Source: Enhygromyxa salina
Lineage (GTDB): Bacteria; Myxococcota_A; Polyangia; Nannocystales; Nannocystaceae
Assembly (NCBI RefSeq): GCF_002994615.1
Contig: NZ_PVNK01000015.1
Coordinates: forward strand, 41,218 to 105,217
Direction: 5' to 3'
DNA length: 64,000 nucleotides
In this document: piece by piece, positions 36,426 to 44,648 of the stretch
Numbering within the stretch: position 1 is the stretch's first letter
How the letters are laid out: each line of letters opens with the position of its first letter
Position numbers and translations under genes: made by a program
Notes under the pieces: model-generated
Told to the model about the DNA's origin: nothing
Databases searched by the model: none
What the model saw: the letters and a program-made list of their open reading frames with translations, nothing else

Positions 36426-38747
36426 TTAACGCGATGAAGGTGCCACGGCCCAGAGCCAGAGGTCATCGGCGAACAGCGCGGCTTTGGGGTCATCGTCGAT
36501 GAGGTGCAGCCGAACCTCGGCGCCCGCCCACTCCCCAGGCACGACCCAACGCACCCGACGAAGATCCATGCGGGTCTTGGGCAGCTCCAAGCTGACGCTG
36601 CGGCCGTCGGCGGCGACGAGCTTGGCGGCGAGCTGCTTGCGCCGCCCCGTGGTCCCGAGCAGCAGCTCGACGGCGCCGCCCTCGGGCAGCGTGAAGGCTG
36701 GGGAGCGCAGCTCGCCCCGGGCCGCGACGCGCTTGCCCGAGGCGGCGCTCGAGACCAGCCGGGCGCCGCCGTGGGGGCCGATCGGGGGCATGCCGCGGGA
36801 GAAGCTCCGCACGGATCGACGACCGAAGGCGATGCCTCCGACGACCTCGAAGCCGTCGAGGCCGCCGCCCTCGAAGTCGGCGATCACGGTCACGCCTTCG
36901 GGGACCTCGCGCGGCTGCGCAGGCGTGAGCAGCAGCTGCTCGCCGCGCCAGGGCGTGACCATGCCGGCCTCGGACATCCAGCCGCTCATCGGTCGCACCC
37001 GCCGCCCGCCGTAGCGGCGCGAGTCCACGGTCCAGCCCGACAGCTCGCGCAGCATCCAGCGGGGCACGCCGCCATCGATCCACACGGCCTCGACCTCGCC
37101 CGTGGCGATTCGATCACGGATCGCGCCCTGGAGCTCGGCCCGCTGCTCGGGCGAGACGTCGTTGATGCCCATCGCCCCGACGTGCCCGCGACCGCCGGCG
37201 AGGATCGGCCACCACGGGCGATGGAGCGCGAGCAGCCGGGCGCCGTCGCGGGCCTCGATCTCGCGGCGCAGGGCCCGAGCGCGGTCGCGCTGCTCGGGCC
37301 GGGGGACCGTGCGCCAGGGATCTTGCCAGGCGTAGCTCTGGCCCAGACCCGCGCGCAGGCCCTCGGACTGGATCGGCTGGTAGATCGGCTCGACGGCGAG
37401 GGCGAAGCACAGCTGCAGCGCGACGAGGCCGAGGCCGCACAGCTCGATCGCGCGGCGCAGGCCGATCACGGCGACGAGATCGTCGCGGCGCAGGGTCGAG
37501 TCGGGCAGCGCGACCGCCAAGAAGGCGGCGCCAAAGCACACGCCCGGGATGAAGGCGTTGGGCTCGGCGAACTGGGTCGAGTAGCCGAGCGCGCTGACGA
37601 GCAAGCCGGCGGCGGCGAACAGGCCCCAGTAGATCTCGCCGCGGACGGTCCGCAGCCCGAGCCAGGCCGCGCGCAGCCAGGCTCGGCCTCGGCCCGCGAG
37701 CTTGCCCGCGACCGAGGAGCTCGCGGCGGCCGCGGACGGGCCAGCGTCCCGCATCCGCAAGAGGCGCCGGAGCTGGCCGGCCCGGCGCAGGCCGAGGCCG
37801 AGGCCGACCCCGAGCAGCGCGACCAGCAAGGTCGCGACGAAGGGCCCCGCGTGGACGAACATGCCCCAGGTCTTGGTCCGGAACCGCTCCTCGTTGAACC
37901 GGTGGGTCTGGTGGGTCTCGTAGATCCACGTCCACAGCCAGCCCTCGGTCAGCCACTGCCCGAGCAGCACGCCGCCGCCGTCGATCAGCGCGATCGTCCC
38001 GGCGTAGGCCCAAAACTGACGCGGGGCGACCAGCAGGCCCGCGAGGCCCGAGACGAGCACGAACACGGCCGCGGTCTGCTTGGTCCAAAACGCGAGCGCG
38101 ACCAGGGCCCCGGCGAGCGCCGCCTTCTTCCAGCTGCCCTCGGACTCGCGCAGCAGGACCAGGCCCCAGATCACGAGGGCGAGGAACAGCGCGTCGCCGC
38201 GGGCGAGGTCGAGCCAGCGGAAGGTGAACACGTAGCCCGACAGGAACAGACCGACGGCCAGCCAGCGGTGCGAGGGCGGCTTGTCCTCGACCCGGCACAG
38301 GCGCCACAAGGCGGCGCAGACCGCGATCACGGCGGCGATCGAGACCGCGCGGGCCAGGGCGTAGCCGAGCGGAAACACATGGCCGAGCGCGGCGATCAGC
38401 GCGGGATAGAGCGGCGTGTACAAGAAGGGCACGAAGTCGGCGCTCGGCGGGCCGTAGACGGGCAAGCCCTGTTGCACGCGCCAGGCCTGCTGCAAGGTCC
38501 CGCCCTCCATCCACTCGAGCTCGAGGGGAAAGCCGACGCGCAGGGCGAACACCAGCGCGATCACCAGCGCCCACAGGACCGACAAGGCCACGACCACGCG
38601 GCGCAGGAGCAACACGGCTCGGCCCGGCGGCACGCGCGAGCTCGGGTGCCGTGGCGGCATGCCCTCGGTCGGCGCGGGCGCGGGCGCGGGCGCGGGCTCG
38701 GGCGGCGGCCGGACCGAGTCGAGCTCGATGACCTCGGCGCCGCTCAC
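36426..38747 (-). CDS. Large membrane glycosyltransferase-like protein (GT-C) with C-terminal beta domain
   Basis: 773 residues from a GTG at 38747 with GGAGG five bases upstream; the GTGA overlaps the stop of the upstream gene. A Pro-rich start (to about 45) leads to about 12 hydrophobic segments. The first loop has LELEWMEGGTLQQAWRVQQGLPVYGPPSADFVPFLYTPLYP, a layout of polyprenyl-phosphate-sugar dependent GT-C enzymes with the catalytic Glu/Asp in loop 1. The last about 190 residues form a soluble, beta-rich region that looks like a carbohydrate-binding jelly roll (for example VIADFEGGGLDGFEV and SPAFTLPEGGAVELLLG). It forms an operon with the next gene. Substrates are unknown. Confidence 0.8.
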   Translation of the reverse strand: MSGAEVIELDSVRPPPEPAPAPAPAPTEGMPPRHPSSRVPPGRAVLLLRRVVVALSVLWALVIALVFALRVGFPLELEWMEGGTLQQAWRVQQGLPVYGPPSADFVPFLYTPLYPALIAALGHVFPLGYALARAVSIAAVIAVCAALWRLCRVEDKPPSHRWLAVGLFLSGYVFTFRWLDLARGDALFLALVIWGLVLLRESEGSWKKAALAGALVALAFWTKQTAAVFVLVSGLAGLLVAPRQFWAYAGTIALIDGGGVLLGQWLTEGWLWTWIYETHQTHRFNEERFRTKTWGMFVHAGPFVATLLVALLGVGLGLGLRRAGQLRRLLRMRDAGPSAAAASSSVAGKLAGRGRAWLRAAWLGLRTVRGEIYWGLFAAAGLLVSALGYSTQFAEPNAFIPGVCFGAAFLAVALPDSTLRRDDLVAVIGLRRAIELCGLGLVALQLCFALAVEPIYQPIQSEGLRAGLGQSYAWQDPWRTVPRPEQRDRARALRREIEARDGARLLALHRPWWPILAGGRGHVGAMGINDVSPEQRAELQGAIRDRIATGEVEAVWIDGGVPRWMLRELSGWTVDSRRYGGRRVRPMSGWMSEAGMVTPWRGEQLLLTPAQPREVPEGVTVIADFEGGGLDGFEVVGGIAFGRRSVRSFSRGMPPIGPHGGARLVSSAASGKRVAARGELRSPAFTLPEGGAVELLLGTTGRRKQLAAKLVAADGRSVSLELPKTRMDLRRVRWVVPGEWAGAEVRLHLIDDDPKAALFADDLWLWAVAPSSR

Positions 38748-40471
38748 TTCGACCTCCGCAGCGCCCGCTCGTCGAGCTCCTCGAAGCGCCCGACCGGGCG
38801 CAGGCAGCAGTAGTAGTGGCTCGGCAGCGCGCCGCCCTCGGCGCGGGGATCGGGGATCGGCCCGGTCTCGACGCAGGCCCAGCCGGTGAAGCCCCGGACC
38901 CCGCGCGCGCGTCGGCTCGAGCCCGGCAGCCGCTCGCCCGCGTAGCCGATGTGGCAGATCAGATCGGGCTCGTGGCTGCGCATGTAGTCGAGCGGCGCGC
39001 GGAGCTGATGGCCGGGTCGCGCGCCCTGTTCGTGGGTGCGGGGCTCGGCGACCGCGGCGACGCCCGGATCGACGAGGCCGTAGCTGTCGTAGGCCGGCAG
39101 CTGCGACGCGTAGGGCAGCGCCCCGGCGGCGCCAACGGTGATCAGGGTGTCGGCCGGGACCTGCGCGGCCAGGGCCCGACCGGCGGCGTAGCGGATCGCC
39201 GCGAAGCGATGCATCGCGTCGACGCCCTCGAAGCCCGGGGTCTGCTTCGGGTCCTCGTAGTCGATGTGCAGGTGGGCGTGGGCGCGATCTTCTTGGATCC
39301 GCGCGGGGATCTGGCGGGCATAGCCGAGCACGAGCGCGAGCGCGAGCGCGGCCCAGGCCAGCTCCGTCCACGGCGAGCCCAGCCAGGCCCGGGCGCGCAG
39401 CTCGTCGCGGGCCTCGGCCACGAGCAGGCCGACGAGCAGCATGGTCAGGGTCGTGGCCGGGAGCAAGAAGCGCCCGTAGGCCATGAAGTCGCCGCCGATC
39501 GACCACACCCACCACGCCTGGGCGGCGATCGGCAGCGCGAGCAGCAGGTGGCGCGGGCGCAGCAAGAGCGCGAGCGGGGCCAGCCACAGCAGATCCATGC
39601 GCGAGGCCCAGAACTTCAGGTAGCCGACGCCGTAAAAATCGCGCAGCGCGGCCCCGTGGTGCTTGACCGCCCAGGTGTTGGGCAGCCACTCGCCGTAGTA
39701 GGCCTTGCGGACCAGCACCTGGGCCACGAGCGGCACCGCGAACAAGACCGCCGCGATCCCGACCCGGCGCCAGGGGATCGAGGGGCTCGGCGCCTCGTTG
39801 GCCCGGCGCTCGAGCCCGACGACCGCCAGCCACCCGAGGCCAAAGGCCGCGACGCTCAGCAGCGCGTCGGGGCGGGTGAGCCCGGCGAGGGCCGCGGCCA
39901 CCGCCGCGAGCTCGATCCCTCCGCGCAGCCACAGCCACATCGCCAGGAGGCTCAGGCTCAGCGCCAAGCTGGTCTCGAGCCCGCCGCTGCCCCAGACCAC
40001 GAACTCGGGCACGCACACGAGCAGCGCGGGCCCGAGCAGATCCACGAGCTCGAAGGGCGCCGCGCGAGCGCGGCCGCGGTCACCCCTGGCCGGCCCGAAG
40101 CGCCCCCGCAGCTCGGCGCAGATCAGCGCGACCAGGAGCAGCGCCCCGAGCGAGGCCGCGGCCGTCAGGACCGGGGCCAGCCCCTCGGCCCGCAGACCCA
40201 GCGCGTCGCCGAGGCCGAGGAGCAACACCCACAGCAGGTTCGTGTAGCCCTCGACCGGCTCGCGCGGGGCGAGGTTGTAGACCAGCGCCCCGTGCTGCCC
40301 GAGGTTGCGGGCGTAGCGAAAGCTGATGAAGGCGTCGTCGCACAAGAACGACCACGGCCGCAGGTGGACCAAAAAGCCCACGCCGAGGCCGAGCGCGGCC
40401 AGCAGCGAGAGCTGCCGCCCGACCCCAGCCGACGTTTTCGCCTCGCCTCGAGGCAGGTCGCCCTCGCGCAT
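38744..40471 (-). CDS. GT-C membrane glycosyltransferase (AftB-like pattern)
   Basis: 575 residues with about 10-12 hydrophobic segments. The loop after the first helix, FLCDDAFISFRYARNLGQHGALVYNLAPREPVEGYTNLLW, is a hallmark of bacterial GT-C transferases related to arabinofuranosyltransferase AftB: an Asp-Asp pair plus the VEGYTN motif. A soluble C-terminal part follows (about 410-575). It probably moves a sugar from a polyprenyl-phosphate donor to a cell-envelope glycan. TACCAT lies 11 bases before the ATG at 40471. It is divergent from the GT2 gene. Confidence 0.85.
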   Translation of the reverse strand: MREGDLPRGEAKTSAGVGRQLSLLAALGLGVGFLVHLRPWSFLCDDAFISFRYARNLGQHGALVYNLAPREPVEGYTNLLWVLLLGLGDALGLRAEGLAPVLTAAASLGALLLVALICAELRGRFGPARGDRGRARAAPFELVDLLGPALLVCVPEFVVWGSGGLETSLALSLSLLAMWLWLRGGIELAAVAAALAGLTRPDALLSVAAFGLGWLAVVGLERRANEAPSPSIPWRRVGIAAVLFAVPLVAQVLVRKAYYGEWLPNTWAVKHHGAALRDFYGVGYLKFWASRMDLLWLAPLALLLRPRHLLLALPIAAQAWWVWSIGGDFMAYGRFLLPATTLTMLLVGLLVAEARDELRARAWLGSPWTELAWAALALALVLGYARQIPARIQEDRAHAHLHIDYEDPKQTPGFEGVDAMHRFAAIRYAAGRALAAQVPADTLITVGAAGALPYASQLPAYDSYGLVDPGVAAVAEPRTHEQGARPGHQLRAPLDYMRSHEPDLICHIGYAGERLPGSSRRARGVRGFTGWACVETGPIPDPRAEGGALPSHYYCCLRPVGRFEELDERALRRSK

Positions 40472-40575
40472 GCGTGCTCGGCATGGTAGCGGTTCAAAGT
40501 CCCCCGGCGAGTCCCGAGGCCCCGGCCCGGCGCCGGACTGAACGCCAGGCCAGAGCGCAGCCGGCGCAAACCTCG

Positions 40576-41682
40576 ATGAAGGCCCCCACGACCGAGTTGA
40601 CGACCGAGCTGACCCCAGCGCCGAGCGGCTCGGCGGGCCCGGCTCCCGATCGCGCCGGGCCCAAGCTCATCATCCAGATCCCCTGCCTCAACGAGCGCGA
40701 CCACCTGCCCGGGACCCTCGCCGACCTCCCGCGCTCGATCCCCGGGGTCGCGCAGATCGAGGTCTTGGTCATCGACGACGGGAGCAGCGACGGGACCCGC
40801 GAGCTCGCGGTCGAGCTCGGCGTCCATCACATCGTCCGCTTCCCCCGCAACCGGGGCCTGGCCGCGGCCCACAGCGCGGGCCTCGACGCCTGCCTGCGCC
40901 TCGGCGCCGACATCGTGGTCAACACCGACGCCGACAACCAGTACAAGGGCGAAGACATCGCCCGCCTCGTCGGCCCGATCCTCGACGGCCGCGCCGACAT
41001 CACCGTCGGCGATCGTCAGACCGACAAGATCGCCCACTTCTCGTGGCTCAAGCGGGTGCTCCAGCGCTGGGGCTCGGCCCTGGTCCGGCGGGCCTCGGGC
41101 GTCTCGGTGACCGACTCGACCTCGGGCTTTCGCGCGATGAACCGCAAGGCCGTCTCGACCCTGTTCGTGCACAACAGCTTCACCTACACGCTCGAGACCA
41201 TGATCCAGGCCGGCAAGGCCGGGCTCGTGGTCGACAACGTGAAGATCGAGACCAACCCCCAGACCCGGGCGTCGCGGCTGTTCTCGTCGATCCCCGAGTA
41301 CCTGCGCCGCAACGGGGCGGTAATTTTTCGGGCCTACGGCATGTACTGGCCGGTCCAGACCTTCGGGTTCATGGCCGCGCTGCTGGTCCTGGTCGGCCTC
41401 GCGCTCGGCGGGCGCTTCTTGTACTTCTACATCCTCGAGCCCGGCGTCTCGGGCCACGTGCAGAGCTTGCAGGTCGGGGTCGGTGCGGTCGTGCTCGGCT
41501 TCGTCGTCGGGCTGATGGCCTTCCTCGGCGACCTGCTCGCGGCCAACCGACGCCTCAACGAGGAGCTGCTCGCGCGGGTCCGGCGGCTCGACGCAGATCT
41601 CGCCGCCGACAAGCGCGCCCGCGGGCTCGCGCTCGAGGGTATCCTCAGCACCGGAGCCGAGCCCTGGCGGCCCGAGGCCTGA
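40576..41682 (+). CDS. Family 2 glycosyltransferase with membrane anchor
   Basis: 368 residues from the ATG at 40576; an ATG at 40486 would lengthen it by 30 residues. The GT2 domain (about 30-260) begins IIQIPCLNERDHLPGTL, with VLVIDDGSSDGT and NTDADNQYKGEDI (the DxD metal site), and TDSTSGFRAMNR. Two hydrophobic segments (about 258-285 and 298-320) at the C-terminal side anchor it. Such enzymes make polyprenyl-phosphate sugars, the donor used by GT-C enzymes like those next to it. The methyltransferase starts 4 bases after its stop. Confidence 0.88.
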   Translation: MKAPTTELTTELTPAPSGSAGPAPDRAGPKLIIQIPCLNERDHLPGTLADLPRSIPGVAQIEVLVIDDGSSDGTRELAVELGVHHIVRFPRNRGLAAAHSAGLDACLRLGADIVVNTDADNQYKGEDIARLVGPILDGRADITVGDRQTDKIAHFSWLKRVLQRWGSALVRRASGVSVTDSTSGFRAMNRKAVSTLFVHNSFTYTLETMIQAGKAGLVVDNVKIETNPQTRASRLFSSIPEYLRRNGAVIFRAYGMYWPVQTFGFMAALLVLVGLALGGRFLYFYILEPGVSGHVQSLQVGVGAVVLGFVVGLMAFLGDLLAANRRLNEELLARVRRLDADLAADKRARGLALEGILSTGAEPWRPEA

Positions 41683-41686
41683 GCCC

Positions 41687-42313
41687 ATGCACGCTGGCAG
41701 CACCCCCGACACGACAACGAACGTCGTCGGCAACTTCGAAGACAAGTACGCGTCGAGCAACCCGATCGCCAAGGCCCTCGTCGCCGGCTTCCTCGACGCG
41801 GTCACCGAGCTCTTCGTGCTCGCGCAGCCTCGGGCCAAGACCGTGCTCGAGGTCGGCTGCGGCGAGGGCAAGCTCGCGACCCGGCTCGTCCGCAACGCGC
41901 CCACGCCCGCCCGCTACCTGGCCACGGACGTCTCGCTCCACACGCTGAGCCCCGAGCTCGACCCGCGCATCGAGACCGAGGCCGCCTCGATCTACGACCT
42001 GCCCTACGCAGACAAGAGCTTCGACATCGTGGTCTGCTGCGAGGTCCTCGAGCACCTCGACACGCCCACCCGCGGGCTCGAAGAGATCAGCCGCGTGGCC
42101 CGGGAGCGGGTGTTGATCTCGACCCCGTGGGAGCCGGTCTGGCGGGCGATGAACATGGCCCGGGCGAAGTATTTGTTGAAGCTCGGCAACACGCCGGGCC
42201 ACATTCAGCACTTTTCGCGGCGCGGGCTCGAGACCCTGGCGGCGACCTATCTGCACATTCACGGCATGCGGACGCCGCTGCCGTGGACGGTGATCCTCGG
42301 CGAGCCGCTCTGA
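41687..42313 (+). CDS. SAM-dependent class I methyltransferase
   Basis: 208 residues. Motif I is VLEVGCGEGKLA, motif II SLHTLSPEL, motif post-I DIVVCCEVLEHL, and motif III VARERVLISTPWEP. It is a small soluble methyltransferase of the Methyltransf_11 type. Four bases separate it from the GT2 gene, so they share an operon, and sugar or lipid-linked glycan methylation is plausible. The target is not determined. Confidence 0.9.
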   Translation: MHAGSTPDTTTNVVGNFEDKYASSNPIAKALVAGFLDAVTELFVLAQPRAKTVLEVGCGEGKLATRLVRNAPTPARYLATDVSLHTLSPELDPRIETEAASIYDLPYADKSFDIVVCCEVLEHLDTPTRGLEEISRVARERVLISTPWEPVWRAMNMARAKYLLKLGNTPGHIQHFSRRGLETLAATYLHIHGMRTPLPWTVILGEPL

Positions 42314-42503
42314 CGCCTCCGCTGGGTGTGGGCAATCGCAGCACGCCAGGCCTCGCCTCGCGAGGGTCCGCCCGGCCCGGCCCGGCGGCCTGGTCGTGAC
42401 CGGATCGCCGGGGTTGGCTGCGAATTGCAGCCCGGGCCGCGGCCCGATACGGGTATTCCAGCCGCGGCCGGCGGTGTTACAGTTTCGCCCCTCACAAAAC
42501 TTG

Positions 42504-43586
42504 ATGGCACACCGCATTCAAACAACCTGGACCCTCGTACTGGCTTGCTCCGCCGCGTTCACCCTCGGGTGTTTCGTCGATCCCAGCGACGACGTCGGCA
42601 GCGACACCGCGACCACTGGCGACGGCGACACCGCGACCACTGGCGACGGCGACGGCGACACCACGACCACTGGCGACGGCGACACCACGACCACCGGCGA
42701 CGGCGACGGTGACCCCGGCGACGGCGACACCACGACGACCGGCGACGGTGACGCGTGCGGGGCTGGGTTCTCGTGCATCCCCGAGCCTGGCCCGGCGTGG
42801 GTGGGGCCCGTCGCGCTCGCCGACGTGGATCCGGGCTGCGCGGGCGCCTACCCGAACGAAGACCAGGCCATGTTCGCGGAGCTGCTGGTCGGGCCCGGCA
42901 GCTGCGAGTGCAGCTGTGGTGAGGCCGAGGTCGAGTGCTCGACCAACATGAGCGCGATCGGCTACGGCCAGACCGGCTGCAGCAGCGCTCAGGGGTCCCA
43001 CGCGCTCGGCGAAAACGAGTGTTACAACACCTTCGCGGACTCCCACGGGGTCAGCCTCGGCTCCGCGAGCACGAACTGCGCCGACGGCATGGTGACCGCG
43101 ACCCTGCCCGACCCCAACTTCGGCAGCGCGGTCGTGAGCTGCGGGGGCGCGACGCCGGGCTCCGGGACCTGCGACCCTGGGGAGCTGTGCATGCCCGTGC
43201 CCGGCCCGGACTTCGGCAGCGGCATCTGCTACTCGACCGAGGGCGACACCGCCTGCCCCGCGGGCTACCCCGACAAGACGGTCTACTTCACCAACATCGA
43301 GGACACCCGCAGCTGCCCCGACATGTGCTCGTGCACGGGGAGCGGGGGGAGCTGCAGCGTCTCGGTCACCGGCTTCGCCGGACCGAACTGCGTCAGCGCG
43401 CAAGGGGCCGTGGTCGTGGCGTCCGGGGGTGAAGAGTGCGCTGCGACCAACAGCGACCTCGTCGAGTCGATCCGGCCGGGCAACGTCAGCGTCGAGAGTG
43501 CGGGTGTCTGCGCCCCGCAAGACCTGCCTGCCCCCGGCGGCGAGGTCACGCTCGAGAACGCCGTCACCGTCTGCTGTCGGGGCTGA
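42504..43586 (+). CDS. Cysteine-rich lipoprotein with Thr-Thr-Gly-Asp-Gly-Asp linker
   Basis: 360 residues from the ATG at 42504. A lipoprotein signal ends at FTLGC (near residue 23). A linker of TTTGDGDG-type repeats (about 33-85) follows. The remainder holds two similar blocks with many Cys residues, each starting C-x-P-x-PGP: CIPEPGPAWVGPVALADVD and CMPVPGPDFGSGICYS. Each includes a later GxCxCSCGEAE-like and CPDMCSCTG segment and an ending with TGCSSAQG or PNCVSAQG. The disulfide-rich duplication suggests an extracellular binding protein. Function unknown. Confidence 0.75.
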   Translation: MAHRIQTTWTLVLACSAAFTLGCFVDPSDDVGSDTATTGDGDTATTGDGDGDTTTTGDGDTTTTGDGDGDPGDGDTTTTGDGDACGAGFSCIPEPGPAWVGPVALADVDPGCAGAYPNEDQAMFAELLVGPGSCECSCGEAEVECSTNMSAIGYGQTGCSSAQGSHALGENECYNTFADSHGVSLGSASTNCADGMVTATLPDPNFGSAVVSCGGATPGSGTCDPGELCMPVPGPDFGSGICYSTEGDTACPAGYPDKTVYFTNIEDTRSCPDMCSCTGSGGSCSVSVTGFAGPNCVSAQGAVVVASGGEECAATNSDLVESIRPGNVSVESAGVCAPQDLPAPGGEVTLENAVTVCCRG

Positions 43587-43600
43587 CCCGGCCCAGGGGG

Positions 43601-43606
43601 TAGACT
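43601..43606 (+). promoter_or_regulatory. TAGACT, candidate -10 hexamer for a leaderless mRNA
   Basis: TAGACT is followed by 7 bases and the ATG at 43614. Confidence 0.55.
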
Positions 43607-43613
43607 CGCGGCG

Positions 43614-44582
43614 ATGCGCTCGTTGATCGTCGCCCCCCTTTGTGCCCTGTGGCTGTGTGCCTGCGTGTCCGAACCGGTTGCGGACGACCAGGACGGTGAC
43701 GAGGCCACCGACGCGAGCTCGAGCGACTCGAGCGACTCTGCGGACGCGAGCGGTGACGGTGACGGTGACGCGAACGGCGACGGCGACGGCGACGAGCCCC
43801 CGCCCGCGCCCGCGGACATGCCGACGCCGACGGGCGCGTGCCCGAGCTTCGTCAGCGGCGACGCGACCTTCTCACCGGCCTCGATCGCGCCCCGCAGCGT
43901 CAAGCTGTGGGCCGGCGACAACCCCGAGCCGGGCGGCATGCTGGTCCTGTACTGGCACGCCTACACCTCGGCCCCCGACGAGGCCGCGTTCACCCTCTCG
44001 CTGCCCGTGATCGACGCGATCGTGGCCGCAGGCGGGGTCGTCGCGGCGCCCTACAGCGCCGACGACGTCGGCGAGTTCCCGTGGTTCGTGGTCAACCTGT
44101 CGGACCGTCCCGACGACATGCTGCTCGCCGACGAGATCGTCGCGTGCGCGGTCGAGGAGGTCGGCATCGACCCGCGCCGGATCCACTCGACCGGGATGTC
44201 GGCCGGCGGCCTCCAGACCACCGCCTTCGCGATGGCGCGCTCGCGCTACATCGCGTCGGCGGCGAGCTTCAGCGGCGGCGCCTACACCCAGCTCCCCTTC
44301 GAGGACCCCAGCAACCACTTCGCCGCCATGATCATCCACGGCGGCGACAACGACGTCTTCGGGGGCCAGGTCAACTTCAAGACCCTGAGCACGGCGTGGT
44401 TCAACCAGCTCACGGACAACGGCCACTTCGCGTTCATGTGTGATCACGGCGGCGCCCACACGATCCCGCCCGACTACGGTGCCGACGTCGTCAACTTCTT
44501 CTTCGCCCACCCCTTTGGCACCGAGCCCTCGCCCTACGCCGAGGGCCTGCCGCCCGAGCTGCCCGACGACTGCTCGCTCTGA
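43614..44582 (+). CDS. Secreted alpha/beta hydrolase lipoprotein (PHB depolymerase/LpqC-like)
   Basis: 322 residues. The signal ends at CACV, a lipobox (near residue 17). A Ser/Asp/Gly linker with Asp-Gly pairs follows (about 25-62). The hydrolase domain has STGMSAGGLQT, the nucleophile elbow G-x-S-x-G, with MIIHGGDNDVFGG and HGGAHTIPP as likely Asp and His parts. It fits polyhydroxyalkanoate depolymerase or feruloyl-esterase-like proteins (LpqC group). It probably acts on extracellular esters. It lies 27 bases downstream of the cysteine-rich lipoprotein, and TAGACT indicates its own promoter. Confidence 0.82.
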   Translation: MRSLIVAPLCALWLCACVSEPVADDQDGDEATDASSSDSSDSADASGDGDGDANGDGDGDEPPPAPADMPTPTGACPSFVSGDATFSPASIAPRSVKLWAGDNPEPGGMLVLYWHAYTSAPDEAAFTLSLPVIDAIVAAGGVVAAPYSADDVGEFPWFVVNLSDRPDDMLLADEIVACAVEEVGIDPRRIHSTGMSAGGLQTTAFAMARSRYIASAASFSGGAYTQLPFEDPSNHFAAMIIHGGDNDVFGGQVNFKTLSTAWFNQLTDNGHFAFMCDHGGAHTIPPDYGADVVNFFFAHPFGTEPSPYAEGLPPELPDDCSL

Positions 44583-44648
44583 GCGCAGCCTCGTCGGCGC
44601 TTCGAGCCGGCGGGGCCGCGCGCTATCATCCGCGGCGCGCCCCCAGGC

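Noticed and set aside
40486..40520. A tRNA T-arm-like sequence (GGTTCAAAGTCC)
   Set aside because: No acceptor stem or anticodon arm can be formed around it.
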